Positions 1-10,405 of a stretch of DNA of 64,000 bases are shown here, piece after piece. The notes beneath the pieces are model-generated. The model was given only the letters and a program-made list of their open reading frames with translations. It was not told the DNA's origin and made no database searches. The number at the start of each line of letters is the position of its first letter. Positions within the stretch are counted from its first letter, which is position 1. The position numbers and the translations under genes were made by a program. Origin of the DNA: Zygnema cylindricum. Its lineage: Eukaryota > Streptophyta > Zygnematophyceae > Zygnematales > Zygnemataceae. The DNA lies in the NCBI GenBank assembly GCA_037447655.1, contig JBBHKE010001438.1:121988-185987 (forward strand). Reading direction: 5' to 3'.

Positions 1-175
1 AGATCCCTCGAATTCCTCCGGATCGAGCATCCAGAGTATTTCCCTGAAAGAGAGGCACCAGAGAGGCTGCGGAGAAGAGGGATACCGCAAACACGAACCA
101 GCTCTCTGAAGCGGCATTCGCCTGCTGGCGGCTCAGGGGAGCTCCAGTGGCGGCCTCGACTGCCAAAGCAGTCAC

Positions 176-815
176 TTTTGAGATTCAGAAATAGTGGCCA
201 TAGGATCGATCAATTACTAGACAGGAAGCTAAGGAAAACAAATCTCTATATGAGAAAGCAAGGCTTAATTACTGAGCAAAGAAGGAAGATAAATTAATGA
301 CACGACAAAATAAGCACTCAGTGCAAAAATAGCAGTAGGGAAAAAATTGGAGAGAATCATTCATTAGATTGATGATTAATTTTCAATGTGAGCATGAGTA
401 CATTTTATATGTGTAGGTGACGTAAGTCCTACGCTACTTGACTTTCACCTAAAGAAGTACAATCATAACTTGTGACCTACGTAATCAAATCAATGGTCAC
501 AATTTACTACATGACATTCACTCAAAATCCGCCACACTTAAACTTGTCGTACGATACAAGTAGACGACTACGTTTCACCAAAACTTGACGTCTATGCAAA
601 GATTGTTTGACGTCTAATCAAATCTAACTTGAGGTCTACGCAAATGTACCTTCACGTCTACATACAGGTACTCTATTGTACCGCATCTATTCAACCGTTC
701 AAATACCTAACAGGACTCCGGTTGATTCATTCGCACGTCACATTAACTTCTCTCTCACGTAACCTTGACTTACTTTGACTTCTGGTCATTTGCAAGAAAT
801 GGACACAGAATTCTA
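176..815. mobile_element. 640-bp non-autonomous insertion in ELIP exon 3
   Basis: The ELIP coding sequence stops matching at 175 and resumes at 824. The 8 bases on each side are GCAGTCAC (168-175) and ACAGTCAC (816-823), a 7/8 target-site duplication. The ends show only weak inverted similarity. The interior is AT-rich, has no coding capacity, and holds several diverged GACGTCTA-like words between 540 and 670. An 8-bp duplication fits a hAT-type element, but the weak termini leave the class open. Confidence 0.7.
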
Positions 816-1468
816 ACAGTCACAAATCCCACCATGGCCAGACGACCGTTGATGGTCGCAGGGCCACTGCCTCCGAAGGAGAAGACGTCCATAACTGTGG
901 TAGGAGCCTGGCGAGGTGAGGAGAGAGTAGCAGATTTTAGGCGTTAGAGAGACAACCATCTGGTAATGAAGTAGAAGTCATCAAATGGGCATGGGTTCTG
1001 TGTACTAAGATACAGCTCATAATTTTACATAATTATTTTAAGGTCAGCCATGGCTAAAAGAGGGGTGGAAGTCCACCTTCTTCGATGGTGCAGGAGCAGG
1101 AGCAGCAGGAATGACAGGTGTCTTGATAGGAATGGCAGTTGAATTCTTGGTCTGTGACAAATGAAGACACAAATTTGATTAGCTTTATCACATTCTCAAC
1201 GGATGGCATAAGTGGCCTAAGGTTATTTCTTCCATAAATTTATTTGCTGACCACCTATCTTAGTCTAAATATTACCCAGTGCTCACCAGATTCACAATTT
1301 CCACAAATAGTCGTTAAATTATCGAGTCTAAACATTTCTCAGACAGAGACTAGATGAGATTGTGACCACATTCTACCTCTTATCCATTTCCTCCCTCACT
1401 AACCCCATGTCCCACACCCTTAGCCACACCCACCTCAGCCTCACAACGCACTCCCATCTTCTTGCCTC

Positions 1469-1548
1469 CTTGTGGAAAACTGACAATGGTGGCTTTCCTA
1501 AGAGAAGACTTGTGGAAGACTGACAATGGTGGCTTTCCTAAGAGAAGA
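1469..1548 (-). repeat. 40-bp tandem duplication in ELIP copy 1 exon 1
   Basis: Two adjacent 40-base units (1469-1508 and 1509-1548) differ at about two positions. Each encodes the SSLRKATIVS part of the transit peptide. Because 40 is not a multiple of three, the second unit is read in a new frame, and the first-frame reading ends at TAG within the second unit. Confidence 0.93.
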
Positions 1549-1773
1549 GCTGCCAGGTGGCAGTATGGAGAAAGTCTTAGCAACTGCAGGAGAGAAGGCA
1601 ACCATGGCGGCCATATTCTATGAACCAGCTGGATTATTTGAACTTTGGTGGAAGTGATAATAACAGATGATAGCTTCTCCGAGGCTGAACAAGAAAAGTG
1701 TATGAAAGGAGTGTGTAAAAATGTTAAGGGAAATAGAGGAATGTCGAGCACTTAAATATGGTGAGAGTTTTCA

Positions 1774-1783
1774 CTTTATATAG
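1774..1783 (-). promoter_or_regulatory. TATA box of ELIP copy 1
   Basis: On the minus strand the sequence is CTATATAAAG, about 160 bases upstream of the ATG at 1614. It lies at the place where copy 5 has CTTATATAAG. It is a strong consensus match with suitable spacing for a 5' leader. Confidence 0.7.
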
Positions 1784-2194
1784 CGGGCCTCGACTTTGTC
1801 GTTGAATCTGAGAACCGACAGGCTCGCACCACGTCGTCTGGCTTCTTCTGGTTGGTTAAAAGATCCTGACCGTTACGTGGCACAGCGCAGGCTCGCTAAC
1901 GACATTTCTTTCCCCTCTCTTCGAAACTTTGAACTACAGTACAGTACTTTGTGGCTCTTGTTCTCTCGAGCTCATCCGTACATTTTCCCGCAAGTAAATA
2001 CTTTTTGTCGGCCACCGACAAAGGGATCTTTCTTCACCGACTTTTGAAGATCGTTTCCGCGAAGACAGGACCACCAGAAAGCGCGCCACGTCAAAGCATA
2101 TCAAAAATATCCATACGGCGGGCTCGTGCCGCCTGTAATTCTGTGTGGTCCCTGGTTCCCCGGCGCCATCACTTTTTGTTGCGAAATAAAAAAA
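1784..2194 (-). promoter_or_regulatory. Upstream regulatory region of ELIP copy 1
   Basis: This block aligns with the regions upstream of copy 4 (11471-11800) and copy 5 (29390-29820). Shared sites are a proximal ABRE/G-box pair (CCACGTC at 1829-1835, ACGTGGC at 1875-1881), an inverted DRE pair GTCGGCCACCGAC at 2007-2019, and a distal GCCACGTC at 2085-2092. ABRE and DRE cores are known ABA and dehydration/cold elements. ACGT cores are also HY5-type light sites. Function here is inferred from conservation between paralogues. Confidence 0.65.
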
Positions 2195-3033
2195 GGGAAT
2201 TGCTAATCGAAGAGACGATTTTTGCTGTGCGTAGGTAGTTGTCAAAAATTGTACATTTGAAGTACAGTTTCGTACAATCTACGTACCTTTGATTTTACAT
2301 TTGACGGTCAATCCGTCGAACAACTTTGACTGGCGAAATATTGTAACGGCGGTTAAAAAACTGTCGCGCTTGCGAACGTCGACCGTCATAAAAATAAAAA
2401 TAATTCACACGGCCGGCGCAGGTTTACTGTAACAAAACTGCGGCAGCCACATATAAATAAAATGGTTGCGCGCAGGTAGTTCACACACATTTGACTTAGT
2501 CGCAAAAATGAAATCTACTCGCGAACCGGAACACTAAACCCGTGAAGTACGTTCTGTAGAGGTGTTGATTCGTAAATAGTGTGACTTCATTTGGTCGCGC
2601 TTGACGACGCGTCATTTTAGTTTCATCGATATTTAAAAGCGGGTACGCTTTTTTTATTTTGTACTAAGTTTATTTTGTTTCTTACGAGTTCATACATGTT
2701 GTACGTCGTCCTTTAATTTGTGTCAGCGTCCAAGTCAAATGTCAGTGTGAACTACCTGCGCTCAGCCATTTTATTTATATTTGGCTGCCGCAGTTTTGTT
2801 ACAGTAAACCTGCGCCGGCCGTGTGATTTTTTTTTTTTTATGACGGTCGACGTTCGCAAGTGCGACACTTTTTTAACCGCCGTTACAATATTCCGCCGTC
2901 AAAGTTGTTCGACGGATTGACCGTCTAACTTGAACTTAAAGGTACGTAGCTTGTACAAAATTGTACTTCAAATGTACAATTTCTGACAACTACCTGCGCG
3001 CAGCAAAAATAGTCTCCGCGATTAGCAATTCCC
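2195..3033. mobile_element. Foldback (long inverted-repeat) element
   Basis: Two arms of about 304 bases (2195-2498 and 2730-3033) are inverted copies of each other around a 231-base loop. Both ends start GGGAATTGCTAATCG. Flanking bases are TAAAAAAA on both sides (2187-2194 and 3034-3041), a perfect 8-base duplication, although A-rich and therefore weaker evidence. The paralogous segment upstream of copy 4 lacks this insertion. It has no coding capacity. The 8-bp duplication suggests hAT-type mobilisation. Confidence 0.8.
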
Positions 3034-3041
3034 TAAAAAAA

Positions 3042-3363
3042 TTATTGCTGTTACTATTGTATCGTGGCTGTACTGTACTGTGTACTGTACTGGAGGTAAC
3101 GAGGTTCCGAAACTGTACGGTGACATATACTTCCATTCTGAGCGGTTCGGCCTAGCCTTGAAATCGGTACGAGACAAACTAAACGGTCCCATATCGGTTT
3201 CAGAAATCTGGAATAGAATCGAACCGCAGAAATATTTGTTTTTTAATATATTGCCGGATCTGAACCGAGCCATGCCGAACCTGGCCAAATTTTACGCATG
3301 ACGCTGAAAAATACGTACTCTGACGTCAAGCAGGCTGACGCCAAAAACTTGGAGGTTTTGAAC
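3042..3363. other. Conserved core of divergent ELIP intergenic region, first pair
   Basis: This stretch is an inverted copy of roughly 11150-11460. Shared landmarks include the run GTACTGTACTGTACTG-like near 3070 and a GCCGGATCTGA block near 3253 followed by the TACGCATGACGC word near 3295. It shows that the duplication included the whole space between the two divergent genes. No reading frame or RNA gene is recognised. Confidence 0.6.
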
Positions 3364-3845
3364 CATAGTTGTTCAAATCGCGCGATTTTTTCCTTTTTTA
3401 CGATTAAAACGTATAATTCGTGACTTTTGAATAAATCGGAAAAAAACGTGATGTACTTTCTGTCCGGTAAACTGAACGGAGAATTTACGGAAACTGTACG
3501 GTATTTACAGTAAATGTACGGTTTTGTACCATAAAAGTACGAAATTTGTCTAAAAGATACGTTGCACTTCGTAGTACTTTCTGTCCGGTAAACTGAACAG
3601 AAATTTAACGGTAAACGTACGAATCTATACCAAAAGTGTACGGACTATGACGAAAAGTGACGGGAACTGTACGAAAAATGTACAAACTGCGGGATATGTA
3701 CAATTTATTTTTGTTTACATGTACGGAATAGTACGGACGAAAATTCATTAACGATTTTTACGATTTTTTCAAAAGGTTCAATGCGTTTGTTACGTATAAT
3801 TCGTCACGATTAAATCGTTCGCACTAAACGCCGTGAACAACTATG
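3364..3845. mobile_element. 482-bp hAT-like MITE
   Basis: The termini are perfect 12-base inverted repeats, CATAGTTGTTCA at 3364-3375 and its complement at 3834-3845. Flanks are TTTTGAAC (3356-3363) and ATTTGAAC (3846-3853), a 7/8 duplication. It is absent from the paralogous place near 11130-11150. The interior has two direct copies of a GTACTTTCTGTCCGGTAAAC word (near 3452 and 3574) and many GTACGG words. No transposase is present. Confidence 0.82.
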
Positions 3846-3853
3846 ATTTGAAC

Positions 3854-4587
3854 TATAAAATTTTACAAAAATATTCGTATTGTAAGCATACTTTACAGTC
3901 ATTATTCCTGCTTGAACAGTACGGTGAAGTTACAGCTTTAACTTTTTGAGCCCTTCATCCGTACATAATGTTCCTTCGTCTGAATCTCTGACCAGATATT
4001 TTCAGTGACGCGGGAATTGGCCCTCTACCGCAGCCACGTTTCCAATTGAGTGTCCGTACATTTGTTTTGACCCAGAGGTTCCGGCCACACTCTGGCGTTC
4101 TCCCTTAGCCACACGTGTGCACTGTAATATTTGACCGTTGGAGTTTATTGTACACGACATGGCTGGAATGAAAGAAATCTTTTTTGGATCCGTACGGATG
4201 AATCTCCCCTCGCAAGAGTGGGGAAATTCTTCGAAAACCTAATTTCCTTCGCCAGAGAAAACGGTTTCTTTTCCATGCTCCGAGGAACTTCCCAGAGTGC
4301 CACGTGTGCCTCCCCGGTCGTACGACTGCGTTCACAGGGATGAGTGACTGAGATCTTGCCACGTCGATCCAGAGCAGCCACACGCTCCCTCGAATTCCCA
4401 AGTTGGCGGTAGACAAGCTCTCTATGAGGAACTTGAAAGCTTTAGTAAATACTTGTCTCCTCCAGTCATATATTTCCCAATAGCTGACATTCCTGCTCTT
4501 GAACTTATCTTTGTGACTCTCTCTAATTTCTTGATAATTTATTTGATAAATTTGTTTTGAATTTTGGGTATTGCAAAGATATCTTAA
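3854..4587 (+). promoter_or_regulatory. Upstream region of ELIP copy 2
   Basis: This region is homologous, in inverted orientation, to 10406-11130 upstream of copy 3. Conserved sites are CACGTG at 4112-4117, GCCACGTG at 4299-4306 and GCCACGTC at 4358-4365, each with a counterpart upstream of copy 3. A CTCTCTATGAGG stretch near 4419 sits where copy 3 has CTCTATAATAA, so the TATA box appears lost. About 180 bases before the ATG are not shared with copy 3. Confidence 0.55.
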
Positions 4588-5740
4588 ATGGCAACTATAG
4601 CTGCTTCCTCACTCTATCAAAGTCGTCGGACTCTCTCCTGTCCGATCTTCTCCTTCTCGCAAGACTGGTGTGAAATGTCAGCCAATGGGAATGCGTCGAC
4701 AGGGAGCCATCAGATGCCAGGTAAAAATTGACTCTGCCACGTCAGTCAGAGCAGTACACAAGGGGTAGAATTCTCAGCGAGGGAAGGGAAGGAAGAAATC
4801 CTCGAATGAGTGATTGACACTGTCAGAAGGAGTATCAAAATGTCGAATATAGTAATCAGGGAATTTGATTGAAGATGAATTATTTTGGTCATTGAAGTGT
4901 GGGAGGGGTGCGATAGCGACAAAGAAGTAAAAGTGATGTTTGTTTAAAAGTGCATTGTTGATGGTTCCAGTAGAAACTCTACAGCTCAAGTCTATTTTTT
5001 CTTGCTGGGACTAACTGGATGAACTGAATTTGGACGAATCAGATTGAGCCTACCAGTGAGGGCCCCTCTACCTCTCCTTCCCTTCCCACTAAGGTTCCTT
5101 CCCCCGCTCCCACTCCTACTCCCACAGAGGCAGAAGCAACCAAGGTGAGGTTCCACGAAGTTTCCGTTGGAAACAAAACCCTTTTGAAAGCACAAAATTA
5201 TGTAGCCTTCTTTTCATCTCATTGCATCTCCTTTTGAATCTCTCTTTCACTTTAGAAGTCCATAACTCAAACTGTCAGTTTTTCTTAATTATTTCCTGAC
5301 TTAATTTTTTTTCAGCTTTTTACGCTACGGTTTAGCAGTTCAGAAAACATCAAATCGTCTATGAAGTACTCGGTCAATGCTGAAGTACTCAGAACAAATT
5401 GCCTTTGTTTTAAACTATTTTCCCTTACTTGCTCCGCCTTCTCGCTCTCCTTCAACCCTTCCCTCCACAGACCTCCAACGGATTTTTTCGATGTTTTGGG
5501 CTTCGGAGGAAGTGGTCCGGAAACCATCAACGGGCGTCTCGCCATGGTGGGGTTTATCGCCTGTGTGGGGGTGGAGATTGCCACCGGCGCTCCTCTGACC
5601 GGCTCTTGTCTAGCACTTTCTTTTTTTTCTTTTTTTTGCATAGGTTAGACTTGTTTGTTCCGGGGTTTTAAAATGTGGGACACTGAAGAGAGGTTGGTAG
5701 GACAAAATTATCTGTATAAAACGGGGAAGGCTAGATTTTT
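4588..5740 (+). pseudogene. ELIP: ELIP copy 2 (family 2), C-terminally deleted
   Basis: Exons by alignment with copy 3 are 4588-4720, 5043-5144 and 5471 to about 5600. Splice sites remain (GT at 4721 and 5145, AG before 5043 and 5471). Exon 1 has one extra base relative to copy 3 within its first 30 bases, so the start codon is out of frame with the rest. Exon 3 keeps the first helix signature [17 protein letters not shown]. After GAPLT it jumps at 5600/5601 to sequence matching the stop codon and 3' UTR of copy 3, so the second and third helices are missing. The 3' UTR homology continues to about 5740. It is surely non-functional as an ELIP. Confidence 0.9.
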
Positions 5741-6440
5741 GGTGTCTGTTCAATGGTATTTATTCTGGTTTCTAAGTAGAATAATCTCTTGGAACTGGTC
5801 TAAGTAGTATGCTGGTGCTTAAATTGTTGAAATTTCTAATTCTGTAAATAATGCAGCTTTGTTCATTGAAGATATTTGCCTATCTTCGTGGATGGAAACA
5901 ATGTGTTTAACTGATGAAGATGGTGAATTCTCACTTATCATATGACTTCATCGCCGATTTGTTTGCCGCGACGTTCACTTTGTCATTTTGTTGAAACATT
6001 CCTTAACACAGTGGCTGATATTCTGAAAATACCAAAGCCGGGATACCAATTTTTCATATAGCCTTGTTAAAGTCACTGTAGGAAAACATAATTTCTCACT
6101 CTTTGTGACTCAATGTGGATGTTGACATTGTAAAAGCTGAAATAGTTTGTAAAAGGACATCACAAAATTTCGGAAATATAACAGTTTCTAGATACTATCT
6201 GAAATCATAACACATCAGAGTTCCTTGTGGACGGTATTGTTTTATTGATACGGTTTCTCCCGCTTATCAGAAACCAATTTTTTTTTATCATGTCTCTTCG
6301 AAATTGTTATTTATCATACGAATGCGATCCTCTTTTGCTGAGCACAAAAACTGATGTTAAATTCGAAAGCCGAGCTAAAAACTGCATCGGTTTTTGATTC
6401 TGATCCACCATCTCATACTGTTTTTTGCCTTCTGATTTCT
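5741..6440. other. Intergenic spacer, nothing recognised
   Basis: AT-rich sequence downstream of ELIP copy 2. I see no plausible reading frame, RNA gene or element termini. Homology to the 3' flank of copy 3 fades near 5740. Confidence 0.5.
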
Positions 6441-6900
6441 TAGCATCGTCGGCGTCAGCTCAGTGATCACGTGTAAGTCAATTTGAATTTTCCCAAATAT
6501 TTATGGAGTCTGTATCCAAATCTGAAATTCTGTCGATATTGCACGCGAACTGATTGTGGTGGGTAAAGGCGGGAGATAGGAGGGTGGAACAGAAGGAGGG
6601 AGGCAGGGAGGAAGAAGAAAGGAGGGTGGGAGGGATAGAAGTCACAAGGGAAGAGCAATGAGGGCGGGGGAAGGACAGAGGAGGATGGAGGATTGAAGGA
6701 GGAGGGAGCTAGGGGTGGCGTGGGAGGAGAGGAGTGGGAGTTGAGAGGAAGGAGGAAGAGAGGAGGGAGGGGTAGGGGAAGGGGATGAGAAAGAGGAAAA
6801 GGAAGGGAAAAGAGAAGAGGAAGGGGAGGGGGAGAAGAAGTACGAGGAGAAGAAGGGGAAGAAGAAGGTAAAGAAAAAGTGGTAGAAAAAGAATAAAACA
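6440..6900 (-). repeat. Pyrimidine-tract repeat, copy 1 (inverted)
   Basis: On the minus strand this is a long CT-rich tract (purine-rich GGGAGGA-type runs on plus, 6560-6900). It is followed by a flank that reads GAATTTCAG, then GGATACA, then a TTTGGGAAAATT-type end. The same flank order follows the CT tracts at 7800-8045 and 14590-15350. It is a dispersed repeat of unknown class. Open frames here are low-complexity artefacts. Confidence 0.6.
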
Positions 6901-7789
6901 TAAAGCATTAGACGAAGATGAAGAAGGAAGAGTGAAAGGGACGAGGGAGGGATGAAAAATAAAAAGAAAAAATGTAAAAAGAAATAAAAGACTTTGAAGC
7001 TGCATGTCGTAAACTGGATGTGGAAATTGAAAATTGGATACCGGAAACTGGATTTTGGACATTGGTAATTGCAAACTGAATATAGACGTATGATATTAGG
7101 ATTTGGAAATTGGACAATGAAACCTAGGTAGTATGGAAAAATGACAGTTCAAACAATGTAATTTACAAAATACATGCCAAGAATTCACATTTAGAATCAA
7201 ATTTACATTTGTGATGAAATTTTCACAACTATTTTCATTTGATATGTTTTACAGATCAATTTCAATATTCAAAATCAAAAGAAAGTTGAAAGTCGTTATC
7301 AAATTTTAAATTGACATGTGACATCTGTACGTTTGTAATTCAATCATGATTCACTGTCGATGTCTTAAAGTATACTGAGTATCAGTCTAATAACTTTATA
7401 ATTGTGATTCCTATTTGCGATTTCGAAATTCTAATAATTTCAGCATATTAAACACACTGGTGAATAATGATGATTTCACGGCTTATTCGCGTGGGCATAT
7501 TGAAGTCTAATGGATGTGGGTATTCAAATGGAGCCATGGCGTGTACTCGCTTTTACTTAAAACATGATGAACGAAAAGTAAACAAACACATGATACGACG
7601 TCAACTACATGATACACCCAATTACAAAAGACCCAAAAAGTAAATCAAACTTTCAAAAATGCTTTAACTATAGTTTACCCACTATTCCAAGAATGAAATG
7701 ACAGTCGGTTAATAAAAACCAAATCGTGCGTAGGTGCGTTGATGTAACTATATCGTACGAAAGGCGGCTTGAGTGACTAGTTCACACCT
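6901..7789. other. Intergenic spacer, nothing recognised
   Basis: AT-rich spacer between two oppositely oriented pyrimidine-tract repeats. A short run of degenerate GGAAATTGGA / AAACTGGAT-like words at 7010-7120 is the only internal structure seen. Confidence 0.45.
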
Positions 7790-8340
7790 ACCCTTCATTA
7801 ACCTTTTTTCTTTCTTCGTTGTCTCCATTTTCTACCCTCTTCTCATCTGTCTCCCCTCTCCCATCTCCAATTTCTACTCTGCCTTTCTCCTCTTCTATCT
7901 CCCCTCTCCCATTTCTTCCCTCTCTTCTCCTCCACCTCGCCTCTTCTCTCTCTTTCCTCTCCATTATCTACCATTTCTTCCTCTTCCCTCTCCTCTCCCT
8001 TACAATCCTCTCTTTCCCTCTCCATTCCCCAACCCTCACCTATCCTGTAAAGAATCAACTCTACCCTCCTTGGAAATCGGAATCGATTCGTCCGATCGGC
8101 GCATGGCATTGATATCGACCAAGTGCACCGATATTGGCATAGTGCATCAGGAAAAAAAAAACAATCGACGTCACATTGGGTACCCTCTATGCGATATGGT
8201 TGATCTCTTTGGGCACCTGTGTGATGCACTGTATATCCGTAATAATGCGGCTTTCATCTTTCTAATTCAGAAATTCTCTAACTACATGCAAGTTGGTTAA
8301 ATTTCAGGTTAGGCTACAGACAACATAAATTTATGGGCAG
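7790..8340 (+). repeat. Pyrimidine-tract repeat, copy 2
   Basis: A CT-rich tract at 7800-8045 is followed by a non-repetitive flank ending TTTCAGGTTAGGCTACAGACA near 8305-8330. That end aligns with the flank of the tract at 14590-15630 and, inverted, with 6440-6540. No coding function is supported. Confidence 0.6.
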
Positions 8341-9100
8341 TAAAAAAACAGCCTAAATGCTACCTACAAGTTTCCTGCAGATGATGCTCGTCAGGACATA
8401 CAGAAATTATAGATGGTAAAGTCACGGTAAAGAGCATGGCATATTATTAACACGGTGCTCAACCATTCAACTAAAAATTCTTCCTAATCAAGCAGCTCAG
8501 CAGATGGGGTTCATACTTTGAGTGTGAATTACAATTGTTAAGGGTTTCGGTTTTTACCTGGTACAAAAAAAAAATACAAATTAACCAGTACCGTGCAGGA
8601 GGAAATCTAATGTGCTATGGGGTGGGATTAAGACAACTGTTGAATTCCTGACTGTTTATGTACAAATTACATTTACTTCCAGGGACAAGGCAATAACAAA
8701 TGAATCAAAACTTGTAGAAAGTGTCGGTTTTACTGAATGGAGTATCATGTAGGCTTTCTATTAACATCGGTGGACTCAGTATCGGTACACTCTTGTCCGC
8801 TGGCCAAAGAAATGTTCTAATACAAAGAAAACTGCGAATGCTGAGGCAAACTAAATGTTCAATACAAAGTCATATAATAAGTGAAAACTCATCATTATCA
8901 TCGATTAACACATTCTTTCCATCCTTGAGATTACAACAAGAATATCACAAATAGAAAAAAAACTGTAATATTTACAAAAATTGCAGTAAACTTTGTCGAA
9001 CAGCTTTCTCATAAGACCAGCCTAAAGAATAAGACCAGCCTGAAGAAACTAGCCCCTCTAGAAACCCGAATAAGTCAAAATTCGAGATCCATCAAACCTA
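8341..9100. other. Spacer downstream of ELIP copy 3, nothing recognised
   Basis: Sequence between the pyrimidine-tract repeat and the 3' flank of copy 3. There is no supported gene. The short frame near 8721-8954 has no recognisable protein features. Confidence 0.45.
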
Positions 9101-9184
9101 GCCTTCCCCGTAATGTACAGATAAGATTGTCCTCCCAACCTCTCTTCAGTGTCCCACATTTTAATAATAAAAAAAAAGAAAGTC

Positions 9185-10405
9185 CTAGACAAGAGCCGAT
9201 CCCTTCACATATTCTGTGATCGCCAGCGCCACCAATCCCATCATTGCAGCTCTCCCATTCCACATTTCCGCCTTCGAAGTGAAAACTCCTCCAATTCCTC
9301 CGGATCGAGCCTCCGGAGTGATTCCCTGGAAAAGAGGCACCAGAGAAGCAACGGAAAACAGACCGATGGTACATAGAAACGAGCTGATCGAAGCTCTATC
9401 CGCCAGCTGGCGAGTCAGAGGAGCTCCGGTGGCAATCTCCACCCCCACACAGGCGATAAACCCCACCATGGCGAGACGCCCGTTGATGGTTTCCGGACCA
9501 CTTCCTCCGAAGCCCAAAACATCAAAAAATCCGTTGGAGGTCTGTGGAGGGAAGAATTCAAGGAGAGTCAGAAGGCAGTACATGAAAGTAGAAAAAGGAA
9601 AGATTGTGTTAATTTTGTCTGAGTAGATCCTAAGTGATTTAGTATTCTCTGAACTGCGGAAGAGCGGTGTAAAAAAGTTGAAATCCAAGATCCAAACGTG
9701 GGAGAGGCCCATCTGAAAAGCTGAAAGTTGAATATTGTACTTCCGAACTGGGAAAGGGAGATTCAAGTTAAAATGAAACAAGACATTCAGAAAGCAGAAA
9801 TCATCTCTTGACCTTTCGACAGTAAGATTTTATATTAATTGAAACTTAGTGCGCATCTCACCTTGGTTGTTGCTGCCACTGTGGGAGTGGGAGTGGGTAA
9901 AGCAACCTCTGTGTGAAGTTGAGGAGAGGTAGAGGGGCCCTCACTAGTAGGCTCAACCTGATTCGTCCAAATTCAATTCATCCAGTTAGTGGCAATCCAA
10001 ATGTAGCAGAATTTAATTTTATACTTAGTTGGAAGCACCAGCAAGGCACATTCAAAAAAACATGACTGCTCTTTTATCCTTTTCACTCTCGTCACACACT
10101 TCTGGGACCAAAGTCATTCACTGTCTACCGCACTTCCTAATTGCTTCCTTCAAAAGTTTGCATGCTTCGTGAACCACGCCAATCAATCTAAAAAGATCGC
10201 TTCTTCCATCCCTTCCTTCACTGGATATCACTCCTGCGCACTGCTCTGATTGTTTGGCAGATCCAGTTCCCACCTGGCATCTGATGGCTCCCTGTCGGCG
10301 CATTCCCATTGGCTGACATTTCACACCAGTCGTGCGAGAAGGAGAAGATCGGACAAGAGAGAGTCCGGCGACTTGGTTAGGTGACAAAGCTGCCATGGCT
10401 GCCAT
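9185..10405 (-). CDS. ELIP: Early light-induced protein, ELIP copy 3 (family 2), apparently intact
   Basis: ELIPs are nuclear-encoded thylakoid proteins that bind chlorophyll and carotenoid under light or dehydration stress and protect against photo-oxidation. Three exons are 10274-10405 (44 codons), 9862-9957 (32) and 9185-9541 (118 plus TAG), all phase 0, with GT-AG introns. The 194-residue product matches the usual ELIP length of about 195. Residues 1 to about 43 are a transit peptide (MAAMAALSP...IRC), and about 45-80 form a Pro/Thr-rich linker. Helix I carries the LHC motif E93-TING-R98-LAM. A middle helix follows. Helix III carries E-MWNG-R-AAM with E168 and R173. The upstream ATG was chosen because its context and length match family 1. 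It is divergent from copy 4, and no disabling change is seen. Confidence 0.93.

Larger units (their letters stand above)
1..1614 (-). pseudogene. ELIP: ELIP copy 1 (family 1), broken; 3' end outside window
   Basis: This is an early light-induced protein gene, a thylakoid pigment-binding LHC relative. Exon 1 is 1434-1614, exon 2 is 1077-1151, and exon 3 is 824-907 continued at 1-175, running out of the window. Exons were set by alignment to intact copy 4. GT donors and AG acceptors are present. Exon 1 would give a transit peptide starting MAAMVAFSP. A 40-bp tandem duplication (1469-1548) shifts the frame and brings a stop after about 38 codons. Exon 3 is split by a 640-bp insertion (176-815). 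Exon 3 pieces are otherwise in frame and keep the SWFVFAVSLFSAASLVPLF helix. It faces away from copy 2. The exon structure is clear, and loss of function is inferred from the frameshift and insertion. Confidence 0.9.

Noticed and set aside
1380-1751. 123-codon minus-strand frame
   Set aside because: It reads the wrong frame through the ELIP exon 1 start and only joins the true frame after the 40-bp duplication.
6467-6901. Long minus-strand open frames rich in Pro/Ser/Leu
   Set aside because: They are translations of a purine/pyrimidine tract; low complexity keeps all frames open and no domain is seen.
7773-8300. 175-codon plus-strand frame
   Set aside because: The first two thirds is CT-tract translation and the rest is repeat flank shared with 15.1-15.6 kb without frame conservation.
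9216-9626. 136-codon plus-strand frame
   Set aside because: Antisense shadow of ELIP copy 3 exon 3.
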